Positions 7,405-15,119 of a DNA stretch of 23,102 nt are shown piece after piece. The stretch is from Candidatus Coatesiibacteriota bacterium (GTDB taxonomy: Bacteria; JAFGND01): contig JAFGND010000061.1 in NCBI GenBank assembly GCA_016927185.1, positions 1-23,102 of the forward strand. The letters run 5' to 3'. The translations under genes and the position numbers were made by a program. The notes under the pieces are model-generated. The model did not search any database, was not told the DNA's origin, and worked only from the letters and a program-made list of their open reading frames with translations. Within the stretch, counting starts at the first letter, position 1. Each line of letters starts with the position of its first letter.

Positions 7405-8412
7405 TTAATGCAATACCTTAACAACCTGACCATCTTTCAAAGAATTATTATGTCCATCAATAATAACAGTTCCTATTTGATAACTACTTGTGTAAATATT
7501 ATTCTGGTCTTCATCCATTATTTTGACTTTTTCCTTGAAAGATTGCATATCTTTTATTATCCAGACATATCCATCAAGAAGGAGATATTTTGGTATAGCA
7601 ACTAATTCAAGTTTTTTTACAGATAATGGTACTTTAACAATCATTCCAGATTTCAGTCTTCTTCCCTCTACTTCAAAAATTGCCTTATAAAATCCTGCTT
7701 CTTTATGAACCAGTGTAATTGTTCCCTGAAATTCCTCATCATTTTTTATTATATTTACGGCATCTCCTTCGTTGTAATTAGTTGCATCTTGTTCACTTAA
7801 TTCAATACTTCCTGTCAATGTTGTATTATCTTCTATTATGAAAAGTTTATCTCCCTTAACTATAACCTGACCTGGCTGCTTATAAATACCAGTAATCTCT
7901 CCCTTTATTGGGCTCAGTATTTGTCCTGATTTTATTTCAAGTTCAAGATCTTGAAGATCTGACTTTTTTTCATTTATTTCTTTTATCAAAGCATCTATCT
8001 CATTTTGCATATCTCTGCTTTGATCTCCAACTCCGTATTTTTTTACTATCTGAACCAGTTGCTGTTGAAAAGATGTCAATTCACTTTGCATTCTTTCTAT
8101 TTCTGATTTGGTTTTTTCGAAATTTGCTTTTACCAGTGCATTATCAAGCTCTCCCAGCAAAGCACCCTTTTTAACTCTAGTACCCAGTTTAACAGTTATT
8201 TCATTTATTTTTCCGCCGATAGGAGATTCTATGGTGGCTATATGTAAAGATCTTAACAATGATTCAGCATATATCGGGATTTTTCTTGAAGAAATTGACT
8301 TTATAACGAAGTCTGGTTTGATTTCCTTAATATTTGTTTTTTCATCAGTCTTGTTTTTCTTGCCACATGATAAAATCAGGCAAGCAAGAATCAATAAAAG
8401 AAATTTAAACAT
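7405..8412 (-). CDS. Efflux periplasmic adaptor (HlyD/RND membrane-fusion family) lipoprotein
   Basis: 335 residues. A lipoprotein signal ends at ILSC with Cys16. The adaptor follows the standard order: a first half barrel-sandwich (KINEITVKLGTRVKKGALLG), a long coiled-coil hairpin of about 80 residues rich in Glu, Lys and Gln, the second half sandwich (ILSPIKGEITGIYKQPGQVI), a beta-barrel, and a membrane-proximal end with SLKDGQVVKVLH. Such proteins bridge an inner-membrane pump and an outer-membrane channel. No RND, MacB-type or TolC-type gene is within the window, so the partner must be elsewhere or the protein has another job. It is co-transcribed with the small membrane protein before it (1-nt gap) and with cheB after it. 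Confidence 0.88.
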   Translation of the reverse strand: MFKFLLLILACLILSCGKKNKTDEKTNIKEIKPDFVIKSISSRKIPIYAESLLRSLHIATIESPIGGKINEITVKLGTRVKKGALLGELDNALVKANFEKTKSEIERMQSELTSFQQQLVQIVKKYGVGDQSRDMQNEIDALIKEINEKKSDLQDLELEIKSGQILSPIKGEITGIYKQPGQVIVKGDKLFIIEDNTTLTGSIELSEQDATNYNEGDAVNIIKNDEEFQGTITLVHKEAGFYKAIFEVEGRRLKSGMIVKVPLSVKKLELVAIPKYLLLDGYVWIIKDMQSFKEKVKIMDEDQNNIYTSSYQIGTVIIDGHNNSLKDGQVVKVLH

Positions 8413-8413
8413 T

Positions 8414-8605
8414 CTAATCCTTTACTTCCTTATAATCACCATCTTCAATTTTGCATTTGTCTATTTCTATCGAATAGATTTCATTTCTGTTCGGATTTTT
8501 TTCATTATTTAATTTATTGTTTTTACTGGAAAACAAATATCTTAATATGTTGATAATCATGAATATAGCTATTATGGATATAAGTTTTAAAACAAAATTA
8601 AGCAT
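8414..8605 (-). CDS. Small membrane protein heading the adaptor-cheB operon
   Basis: 63 residues from the chosen ATG. One N-terminal helix (FVLKLISIIAIFMIINILRY) is followed by a basic/Asn-rich linker and an acidic, Tyr-containing tail (IEDGDYKEVKD). Tails of the form acidic-Asp-Tyr-x-Glu-Val are seen in several tiny bacterial membrane proteins of unknown function. There are no catalytic motifs. A longer frame starts at 8623, but CTTGACC at 8635-8640 lies exactly 35 nt before the ATG at 8605 and too close to 8623 if it is a -35 box. The next gene begins 1 nt after its stop, so it is surely in the same transcript. Function unknown. Confidence 0.65.
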   Translation of the reverse strand: MLNFVLKLISIIAIFMIINILRYLFSSKNNKLNNEKNPNRNEIYSIEIDKCKIEDGDYKEVKD

Positions 8606-8634
8606 ATTCCCAAACACTACCAAACATTATGGAC

Positions 8635-8640
8635 GGTCAA
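8635..8640 (-). promoter_or_regulatory. CTTGACC element of the small-protein / adaptor / cheB operon
   Basis: On the minus strand TTGACC, preceded by C, begins 35 nt before the ATG at 8605. No Shine-Dalgarno is present between them. Confidence 0.45.
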
Positions 8641-8690
8641 GAAAAAACTTGAGATGAAATTGTAAAAAAACTTCAAAATACTAAAAGGTG

Positions 8691-8732
8691 TTTACAAAAA
8701 GATATGATTTATGAAATCAGCTCTTTTGTAAA
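8691..8732 (+). other. Long imperfect hairpin in the apt leader
   Basis: TTTACAAAA (8691-8699) is the exact reverse complement of TTTTGTAAA (8724-8732). Inside it TGATTT (8705-8710) pairs with AAATCA (8714-8719) around the loop ATG, with a small internal loop between the two stems. It ends 12 nt before the GGAGAGGAG ribosome site of apt. It may be an operator palindrome or an RNA hairpin that affects apt expression. It has no T-run that would make it an intrinsic terminator. Confidence 0.5.
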
Positions 8733-8758
8733 TTGTTTATATTTGGAGAGGAGTTTTT

Positions 8759-9277
8759 ATGGATAAGAAACTTGCAAAAATGATAAGAGATGTTCCTGAT
8801 TTCCCTAAAGAAGGGATTGTTTTCAAGGATATTACAACCCTATTAAAAGAAGCAAATGGTTTGAGATCATCGGTTGATCTTTTAAATGAGTACTTCAAAG
8901 ATTTAAAGATTGATTTGATAGCAGGCATTGAATCAAGAGGATTTATATTCGGAACACCTTTAGCATACAATCTGGGAGTAGGATTTATTCCCATAAGAAA
9001 ACCTGGAAAACTTCCTGCAGAAACCTTTTCTCAAGAATATGCATTAGAATATGGAACAGACAGAATAGAAATGCACAAAGATGCAGTGAGAGAAGGGCAA
9101 TCTGTTTTAATAGTAGATGATTTGCTTGCAACAGGTGGAACTGCTGAAGCAGCTGCTAAATTAATAGAAAATTGTGGAGGCAAGGTAGCAGGCTTTGGTT
9201 TTATAATAGAACTGACTTTCCTGAATGGGATAAACAAACTAAAAGGTTATAATGTAAAATCACTGATAAAATATTAG
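8759..9277 (+). CDS. apt: Adenine phosphoribosyltransferase
   Basis: 172 residues, the standard length. It starts with the usual [20 protein letters not shown] (10-29), has [11 protein letters not shown] (55-65) and the PRPP-binding loop [11 protein letters not shown] (119-129). The enzyme joins adenine and PRPP to give AMP, the purine salvage step, in the cytoplasm. The start is certain: GGAGAGGAG lies 5 nt upstream of the ATG and the protein matches the family from its first residues. It is followed after 8 nt by iorA, so the two are probably one transcript. Both are linked only loosely in metabolism. Confidence 0.97.
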   Translation: MDKKLAKMIRDVPDFPKEGIVFKDITTLLKEANGLRSSVDLLNEYFKDLKIDLIAGIESRGFIFGTPLAYNLGVGFIPIRKPGKLPAETFSQEYALEYGTDRIEMHKDAVREGQSVLIVDDLLATGGTAEAAAKLIENCGGKVAGFGFIIELTFLNGINKLKGYNVKSLIKY

Positions 9278-9285
9278 GAGTTATC

Positions 9286-11145
9286 ATGAAAAAGTTTTTA
9301 TCTGGAAATGAAGCAATAGCGAGAGGTGCTTATGAGGCAGGTATTCATTTTGCTACTGCCTATCCTGGAACTCCAAGTACTGAAATTCTAGAAAACATAA
9401 GCAACTACAAAGAAATCAAATGCCAATGGGCAGTTAATGAGAAAACTTCTCTGGAAATAGCTGGTGGTGCAACTTTCGCAGGTGCCAGGGCAATTGTAGC
9501 TATGAAGCATGTTGGACTTAATGTCGCAGCAGATCCTATGTTTTCTTTAGCCTACATTGGAGCATTCGGTGCATTGATAATAGTAACTGCAGACGATCCT
9601 AGTATGCACAGTTCTCAAAATGAACAGGATAATAGATATTACGCAAGATCTGCAAGAATTCCTATGTTTGAACCTTCAGATTCTCAGGAAGCCAAGGATA
9701 TGATTATTGAAGCCGTTAGATTATCTGAGGAGTGGAATTTACCAGTATTGATTAGAATGACCACAAGGGTATGTCATGCAAAAAGCATTGTTGAATTAGG
9801 TGAAAGGACAGAAGTTCCCATAAAAGGTTATACAAAGGATATTTCAAAAAGAATTGTCATACCTGCTCATGCAAAAAAAATTCATGTTGAATTGGAGGAT
9901 AAGCTTTTTGAACTCACTGAGGTTTCAAGCAAAAGTAAATTCAATATAATAGAAGAAGGGAATCCTCATATAGGGGTAATTACTTCTGGAGTTGCCTATC
10001 AATACGCAAAAGAGGTTTTTCAGGAAGCTTCTTTCATGAAAATAGGATTTAGTTATCCTTTACCTATGGATATGATTCTTGATTTCATTATCGGTAAGAA
10101 GTTTATATATATAGTTGAGGAGCTTGAACCAATAATGGAAAACGAGATAAAAGCATTGATAACTGATTTAGCATCTGTATCTGCTCTGAAGTCTTTAGAA
10201 GCATCTGAAACAGAAGATGAATGTGATGAAAATAATCATGAAGAAAGTTGTGAATGTGAAGATTGTTCAGAAGGTTATTTGGATATTCCAATGATTATAG
10301 GTAAATCTCAGATACCTAGATATCATGAATTATCACCTGATAGACTTGCAGAAGCAGTAGGAGAATCTGTTGTTGAAACCAGGGAGCCTTGTGCTGTTCC
10401 AAACAGACCTCCAGTTTTATGCCCTGGATGCCCACATAGAGGTGTTTTTTATGCAATCAAGAAACAAAAACTGATTGCCACGGGGGATATTGGATGTTAC
10501 ACTCTAGGTATGATGCCACCTTTAAATGCTCTGGATACTTGTGTATGCATGGGAGCAAGTATAACAGCAGCTTTTGGAATAGAGAAAGCAATACCTGAAT
10601 TATCAAAGAAAATGGTTGCTGTAATTGGGGATTCCACTTTCTTTCACTCAGGTATGACAGGACTTCTTGATGTTGTATATAATCAGGGACATACAACAGT
10701 ATTGATACTTGATAACAGGATAACAGCAATGACTGGTCATCAGGATAATCCAGGGAGCGGATTTTCTATTAGTGGACAGCCTGCTCCAGAAGTAGATCTT
10801 GAGATGCTTGTCAAATCTTTTGGAGTTAAGTTTGTCAAAACCGTTGATCCCCTTAATTTTGAAGAATGCAATTCAGCTTTGAAAGAAGCGGTTGAACTTG
10901 AAGAACCAGCTGTAATAATAACCAAGAGACCATGTGTTTTACTGAAAAGGTATAAAACAAGATTTGCCCCATTCAAGATTGACAAAGAGAAATGTGTAGG
11001 CTGCCAGGCATGTGTTCAGGTTGGCTGTCCGGCAATCAGTTATCTCCCAAAAGAGAAGAAATCAGAGATAAATATCTCATTATGTGTTGGTTGTGGTTTT
11101 TGCAAACAAATGTGCAAATTTGAAGCTATTGAACAAACTGAATAA
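9286..11145 (+). CDS. iorA: Indolepyruvate:ferredoxin oxidoreductase, alpha subunit
   Basis: 619 residues. The order is the pyrimidine-binding domain (LSGNEAIARGAYEAG, TAYPGTPSTEI), the linker domain, the thiamine-diphosphate domain (CPGCPHRG, GDIGCYTLG, GDSTFFHSGMTGLLD, DNRITAMTGHQDNPG), and two C-terminal 4Fe-4S motifs, CxxCxxCxxxxC and CxxCxxCxxxC. With IorB it oxidatively decarboxylates aryl pyruvates to aryl-acetyl-CoA and reduces ferredoxin, a step in anaerobic aromatic amino-acid breakdown. AGGAG stands 5 nt before the ATG. Residues about 307-330 form an extra acidic segment with four Cys and one His (including CECEDC), which is not usual in this family. No iorB follows; the next gene is convergent. 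Confidence 0.93.
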   Translation: MKKFLSGNEAIARGAYEAGIHFATAYPGTPSTEILENISNYKEIKCQWAVNEKTSLEIAGGATFAGARAIVAMKHVGLNVAADPMFSLAYIGAFGALIIVTADDPSMHSSQNEQDNRYYARSARIPMFEPSDSQEAKDMIIEAVRLSEEWNLPVLIRMTTRVCHAKSIVELGERTEVPIKGYTKDISKRIVIPAHAKKIHVELEDKLFELTEVSSKSKFNIIEEGNPHIGVITSGVAYQYAKEVFQEASFMKIGFSYPLPMDMILDFIIGKKFIYIVEELEPIMENEIKALITDLASVSALKSLEASETEDECDENNHEESCECEDCSEGYLDIPMIIGKSQIPRYHELSPDRLAEAVGESVVETREPCAVPNRPPVLCPGCPHRGVFYAIKKQKLIATGDIGCYTLGMMPPLNALDTCVCMGASITAAFGIEKAIPELSKKMVAVIGDSTFFHSGMTGLLDVVYNQGHTTVLILDNRITAMTGHQDNPGSGFSISGQPAPEVDLEMLVKSFGVKFVKTVDPLNFEECNSALKEAVELEEPAVIITKRPCVLLKRYKTRFAPFKIDKEKCVGCQACVQVGCPAISYLPKEKKSEINISLCVGCGFCKQMCKFEAIEQTE

Positions 11146-11175
11146 AAAAAGGTTCCACAATATTATTGTGGAACC
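11143..11175 (-). terminator. Strong Rho-independent terminator of the ABC-2 permease gene
   Basis: GGTTCCACAA (11151-11160) and TTGTGGAACC (11166-11175) form a perfect 10-bp stem with a 5-nt loop. Read on the minus strand the stem is followed by seven T (11144-11150), about 45 nt after the permease stop. On the plus strand the hairpin lacks a T-run but may still help to end the iorA transcript. Confidence 0.88.
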
Positions 11176-11219
11176 CATATTAAAATACAATCAACGATAA
11201 TTATCTAAAAAAAGCTGTT

Positions 11220-11990
11220 TCAGTTTATATCCTTTTTTTCAAAAGCGATTATTGCTATTTGATATAAACAAGCAATATAGACAATTACATACATCATTAC
11301 TTTCAAGTAATATCCATTTGATACTGGAATATCATGTACTACAGCATCGTGAGTGTGGAGGAAAGTGAAATTTGGAATTATCAGAAAGATCCCCTTGAGA
11401 ATATATGATAATACCATTGGTACTTTCTTCAACAAGAAATCCTTGAAAAAATATGAGAAGTTACCTATTACATAAACCATTGTAGCAATAGAGACGTTCA
11501 AGGGAGGTGAAACAAATGAAGAGAAAAGGGATACCCAAACTAATAAAACATAGAATTCAAACAACAATAAAATCAAACTATATAAAAGCGGAAGACTGAA
11601 ATCCTGACCTTTGAAGAATAGCAGAAGATTTATCTCGATAGTCAAAACTAGCCAAATAGTAGTTATGGCAATTGCTGAACCAATCATTCTACCAGTCAAA
11701 TATAAAGATCTGCTAATTGGTTTTGCCAAAATGGGGAAAAGGGTTTTCATTTCTATTTCTCGGGAGAATAATGGAATAACTACCACGAAAGTAGATAATA
11801 TTCCAATTATCTCAATTCCAGAAAGAGACAGATCTTTTATTAATCTGAACTGGACATTCAATTTAAATGGTTGAAAGCTGGATACAACAATCAGGTATAA
11901 CAAGCAAATCAATATTAAAAAATAAGTCAGTTTTCTTCTGATTATTTCTTTGATAGTAAGAGCAATAATTGCCCGCAGTTGTAATAACAT
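11220..11990 (-). CDS. ABC-2 type transporter permease
   Basis: 256 residues from the chosen ATG, with about six membrane helices. The N-terminal LTIKEIIRRKLTYFLILICL is the amphipathic start typical of NosY/ABC-2 permeases. The conserved cytoplasmic loop SREIEMKTLFPILAKPISRS, with its Glu and the LAKPISR pattern, follows the second helix. Such permeases work with an ATPase that is usually the adjacent gene, but none is beside it. The Wzt-like ATPase in the next operon belongs to a different subfamily that pairs with Wzm permeases, which this is not. The frame is open up to 12017. The ATG at 11990 is preferred because a CTTGACA lies 35 nt before it and would be too close to 12017. No Shine-Dalgarno. 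Substrate unknown. Confidence 0.85.
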   Translation of the reverse strand: MLLQLRAIIALTIKEIIRRKLTYFLILICLLYLIVVSSFQPFKLNVQFRLIKDLSLSGIEIIGILSTFVVVIPLFSREIEMKTLFPILAKPISRSLYLTGRMIGSAIAITTIWLVLTIEINLLLFFKGQDFSLPLLYSLILLLFEFYVLLVWVSLFSSFVSPPLNVSIATMVYVIGNFSYFFKDFLLKKVPMVLSYILKGIFLIIPNFTFLHTHDAVVHDIPVSNGYYLKVMMYVIVYIACLYQIAIIAFEKKDIN

Positions 11991-12019
11991 GTTTTCTTGA
12001 AGATAATTAAAGAACATTT

Positions 12020-12025
12020 TGTCAA
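12020..12025 (-). promoter_or_regulatory. CTTGACA element of the ABC-2 permease gene
   Basis: On the minus strand CCTTGACA, with its first T of TTGACA 35 nt before the ATG at 11990. This position decides between the two possible starts of the permease. Confidence 0.5.
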
Positions 12026-12069
12026 GGAATTTAATGCATTTATTAAAAAACTGATAGTGATTACTATGC

Positions 12070-12075
12070 TTGACA
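12070..12075 (+). promoter_or_regulatory. CTTGACA element of the radical SAM / Wzt-like operon
   Basis: GCTTGACA, with TTGACA starting 38 nt before the ATG at 12108. TATAGA or TAGATA at 12090-12097 could be a poorly spaced -10. No Shine-Dalgarno precedes the ATG. Confidence 0.5.
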
Positions 12076-12107
12076 TATCTATCCTTATTTATAGATAAGA
12101 CCTTCCA

Positions 12108-13748
12108 ATGAATAAAGGCAAAGTTTTATTTATTAATGGTCATCTGCATCATTACGAAAATGATTTCTGCCAGCCTATTGGTCTCCTGTATATTGCTGCT
12201 AATATAAGAAATAGAGGTTTTGAAGTAAAAGTTTGTGATCTGAATTATCAGACACAAGATGAAGTTCTTGAATTAGCAAAAGAATTTTCTCCCAGATGGG
12301 TAGGTCTAAGTGCTATAACAGTCCAGGCATTATCAGCTTATGAAATGGGAAACAGGATAAAGAGAAGCATCCCTGATGCAAAGATAGTCTATGGAGGAGT
12401 TCATCCTACTTTTTTCCCAAAAGAACCTTTCACTGCAGGAAGTGCAGATTATGTTATAGTAGGAGAGGGGGAGAACACTTTTTACAAGCTTATAGCAGAT
12501 GATGATGTTAAGGAAATAAGAGGAATACTGTATAAACAGGATGGAACTATAAAAGAGAATAATGGTGAAGATAGGGTGCAAGACCTGGATACTCTTCCTT
12601 TTCCTGCATTTGATTTAGTTGAACTTAGAAAATATTCAACACAGTTACATGTCTACCCATGGGCTAGTCACCATGCAGTTGATACAATGACCAGCAGGGG
12701 ATGCCCATATGATTGTTCCTATTGTGCTTCTCCTCAGCTATATAAGAGAAGGATTAGGTTTCGATCTGCTGAAAATGTAATTGAGGAAATCAAGTGGATT
12801 AAGAAAATATCAGGAATCAATCAAATCCACTTTCATGATGATAATCTTTTTTTAGATAAAAAAAGAGCACTGAATATTTTTGAAATGATGCTGAAAAGTA
12901 ATATTGATATAAAATGGGTAGCTCTTGCAAATGGAAGTACTCTTACCAATTACTTGAACGATTTTGATATAATCGCAAGATCAGGTTGCGTAGGTTTGGA
13001 AATAGGATTGGAAACTGGTGATGAAGATGTTCTAAGAGCAGTTCAGAAGAAGGAGGAAATTGACGATTTATTCAAGGTGAATGAACAGATTCATAAGTAT
13101 AATATAGTACCTATGTATCTTACAATGACCTTCAATGTAGGAGAAACGCTGAACAGTCCATATAAGACTGCGAAAATATTAAAAGAATTGTTACCTAATC
13201 CTGACCTTAATATAGTGAGTTTATATAAGAATACTCATGAACCATATTGTTTTGGACAGTTTGCTACTCCAAATCCCGGTTCAAAATTTTTTGAACAGGC
13301 ACCTGATTTGGGAATAGTATTGAATAAGACATGGAATGACTATTTTCAAGGCAAGTCTTCATTCATACCGAATTCTTTTCTTGATGATATTCCAGCTAAA
13401 ATAAAGAGGATTTCCATGAAGGCTCTTGAGGAATACAGAGGTCAAATTCACAGATATTTGTATCCCGATTCTCCAATAGGTAAATGGGGATGGACATGGC
13501 TTACTACGCGATATCCATATTTGGAAAAAAGATTTCTTGATTTCTTTCATGAAAGATGCGTTGATGACTATTTCTTGTTTTTATACAGAATATATAAATT
13601 ATGTGATGAAAAGAGGACTGTAAAAGAGATATCAGCAATAATTTTGCAGAAATATAAAGAAAGAGATATATCTACTGTATGCCTGGGATTTGTTCATCTT
13701 TCAATGTTTGGTTTCATAGGTTCTTCAAAAACGACAGGTTCTTTGTAA
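12108..13748 (+). CDS. B12-binding-domain radical SAM protein
   Basis: 546 residues. The N-terminal Rossmann-like cobalamin-binding domain (about 5-145) has IGLLYIAANIRNRGFEVKV, VGLSAITVQ and IVYGGVHPTFFP, but the DxHxxG cobalamin ligand motif is not seen. The radical SAM core follows, with SRGCPYDCSYC giving Cys199, Cys203 and Cys206 for the 4Fe-4S cluster. GLEIGLETGDEDVLRAVQ is the later core strand. The last 50 residues (ending around RTVKEISAIILQKYKERDIS) look like a PqqD-type or winged-helix peptide-binding module. Members often modify lipids, glycans, peptides or antibiotics by methylation or carbon-skeleton change; the substrate is unknown. It is followed after 4 nt by a Wzt-like ABC ATPase, so a role in a surface polymer is likely by context. 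Confidence 0.87.
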   Translation: MNKGKVLFINGHLHHYENDFCQPIGLLYIAANIRNRGFEVKVCDLNYQTQDEVLELAKEFSPRWVGLSAITVQALSAYEMGNRIKRSIPDAKIVYGGVHPTFFPKEPFTAGSADYVIVGEGENTFYKLIADDDVKEIRGILYKQDGTIKENNGEDRVQDLDTLPFPAFDLVELRKYSTQLHVYPWASHHAVDTMTSRGCPYDCSYCASPQLYKRRIRFRSAENVIEEIKWIKKISGINQIHFHDDNLFLDKKRALNIFEMMLKSNIDIKWVALANGSTLTNYLNDFDIIARSGCVGLEIGLETGDEDVLRAVQKKEEIDDLFKVNEQIHKYNIVPMYLTMTFNVGETLNSPYKTAKILKELLPNPDLNIVSLYKNTHEPYCFGQFATPNPGSKFFEQAPDLGIVLNKTWNDYFQGKSSFIPNSFLDDIPAKIKRISMKALEEYRGQIHRYLYPDSPIGKWGWTWLTTRYPYLEKRFLDFFHERCVDDYFLFLYRIYKLCDEKRTVKEISAIILQKYKERDISTVCLGFVHLSMFGFIGSSKTTGSL

Positions 13749-13752
13749 ATTT

Positions 13753-14976
13753 ATGAAAATAGCAGTAAAAGCAGAGGGCATAAAAGAGACTTACAGGTTG
13801 CATCAATATAAGGCAGGATCTTTGAAATCAAAAGTAATCTCCTTTTTTGAAAAACCTCTTGATCCTTATTTTGAAAAATTCACTGCCCTGGATAATGTAA
13901 GTTTTGAGATATTGAAAGGAGAAACGGTTGGTATAATAGGTTCTAATGGATCTGGAAAATCAACTTTACTTAAGATCATCTCTGGCATTCTTAAACCAGA
14001 TGAGGGAAGAATTCTTATTGATGGAAGGACTTCGGCTTTACTTGAACTAGGAGCCGGTTTCCATCCTGATTTAACAGGGATAGAGAACATATTCTTGAAT
14101 GCCAGTATCCTGGGATTATCTAGAAGCGAAATAAAGCAGATAATAGACAGAATTATTGATTTTGCTGAGATAAGAAAGTTCATTGATATGCCAGTAAAAA
14201 CTTATTCTTCTGGTATGTATATGCGCCTTGGTTTTTCTATTGCAGTTAATGTGAATCCAGAGATACTTCTTATAGATGAAGTTTTATCAGTTGGAGATTT
14301 GCAGTTTCAGAAGAAGTGTTTTGACAGGATCATGGAAATAAAAGGTCAGAAAAAGACTATTATTCTGGTTTCTCATCATATGGATATGGTAGAAAACTTA
14401 TGTGAGAGAGTTATTTGGCTTGATCAGGGAAAAATTAAGAAAGATGGTCCATGTAGAAAAGTCATGAGAGAGTATCAAAATAGTATCTTCAGACCAGAAT
14501 TCCTGGGTTTCGATGATGATCTTAATGATAATCAACAGGTTGGCAAAGGGCGTTTTGGAACTAAGGAAGTCGTTATAAGGGGAGTGAGATTTCTTGACAA
14601 AGATAGAAATGAAAAGAAATGCTTTGAAACTGGTGAGAGTCTCATAATGCAAATGAAATACTATGCGAAGATTCCAATAGAAGATGCAGTTTTTGGTTTC
14701 AGTATTTTCAGGAATGATTATTTCTATGTATATGGCATAAATACCAAATGGGATTCAGTGAAGACCGGAAGGATTGAGAAAGAAGGTTTTATTGAACTTA
14801 TTCTTGATCCATTATTGCTTCTCCCTGGAGAGTATCTAATTACTGCAGATATTTTCAGATCTGATGCAACTTTTGCTTATGATTTTCATTCTTTAGCATA
14901 CAGGTTTGAAGTCACTTCTGACAAACCAGATCATGGGGTTGCCATTCAGCCTCATTTCTGGAATATCGTGAAATAG
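13753..14976 (+). CDS. Polysaccharide ABC transporter ATP-binding protein, Wzt-like
   Basis: 407 residues. The ATPase domain (about 1-250) has Walker A GSNGSGKST (63-71), the ABC signature YSSGMYMRLGF (151-161), Walker B ILLIDEVLSVGD (171-182) and the switch His208. LLELGAGFHPDLTGIENI is the insert typical of TagH/Wzt/KpsT ATPases. The extra C-terminal domain (about 265-407) is a beta-sandwich like the carbohydrate-binding tail of Wzt, which recognises the finished glycan end. It would drive export of lipid-linked O-antigen or a similar glycan with a Wzm-type permease. That permease is absent from the window. The gene follows the radical SAM gene by 4 nt and lies shortly before the amino-sugar operon. 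Confidence 0.92.
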   Translation: MKIAVKAEGIKETYRLHQYKAGSLKSKVISFFEKPLDPYFEKFTALDNVSFEILKGETVGIIGSNGSGKSTLLKIISGILKPDEGRILIDGRTSALLELGAGFHPDLTGIENIFLNASILGLSRSEIKQIIDRIIDFAEIRKFIDMPVKTYSSGMYMRLGFSIAVNVNPEILLIDEVLSVGDLQFQKKCFDRIMEIKGQKKTIILVSHHMDMVENLCERVIWLDQGKIKKDGPCRKVMREYQNSIFRPEFLGFDDDLNDNQQVGKGRFGTKEVVIRGVRFLDKDRNEKKCFETGESLIMQMKYYAKIPIEDAVFGFSIFRNDYFYVYGINTKWDSVKTGRIEKEGFIELILDPLLLLPGEYLITADIFRSDATFAYDFHSLAYRFEVTSDKPDHGVAIQPHFWNIVK

Positions 14977-15084
14977 TGTTTTGAATGAATTTGCTTAGTA
15001 ATCCTATCTTCATATTTTAGTCAGTATTACAGAACTACAATTTTTTTTGTGCTTTCAGTTAAAAAGGGATTTTTAATCTCATGC

Positions 15085-15090
15085 TTGACA
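15085..15090 (+). promoter_or_regulatory. CTTGACA element of the purDE / amino-sugar operon
   Basis: GCTTGACA, with TTGACA starting exactly 35 nt before the ATG at 15120 and no Shine-Dalgarno between. The rest of the 143-nt gap (14977-15119) holds an AT-only inverted repeat TTAAAAA-GGGA-TTTTTAA near 15060-15077 and nothing else recognisable. Confidence 0.5.
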
Positions 15091-15119
15091 AAACATTCAC
15101 AGATTAACTTGTTAACATC

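Noticed and set aside
7908-8512. Plus-strand open frames opposite the adaptor gene
   Set aside because: They are antisense to a well-supported HlyD-type protein and their translations resemble no protein family.
8640-8758. Purine or PRPP riboswitch before apt
   Set aside because: The hairpin there lacks the conserved loop and junction sequences of known purine-sensing riboswitches.
11220-14976. ABC-2 permease (11220-11990) as partner of the Wzt-like ATPase
   Set aside because: It is on the opposite strand in another transcript and is of the NosY-like type, not the Wzm type.
15059-15077. AT-only hairpin TTAAAAA-GGGA-TTTTTAA before purDE as terminator
   Set aside because: No GC pairs in the stem and it overlaps the promoter region; it is too weak to call.
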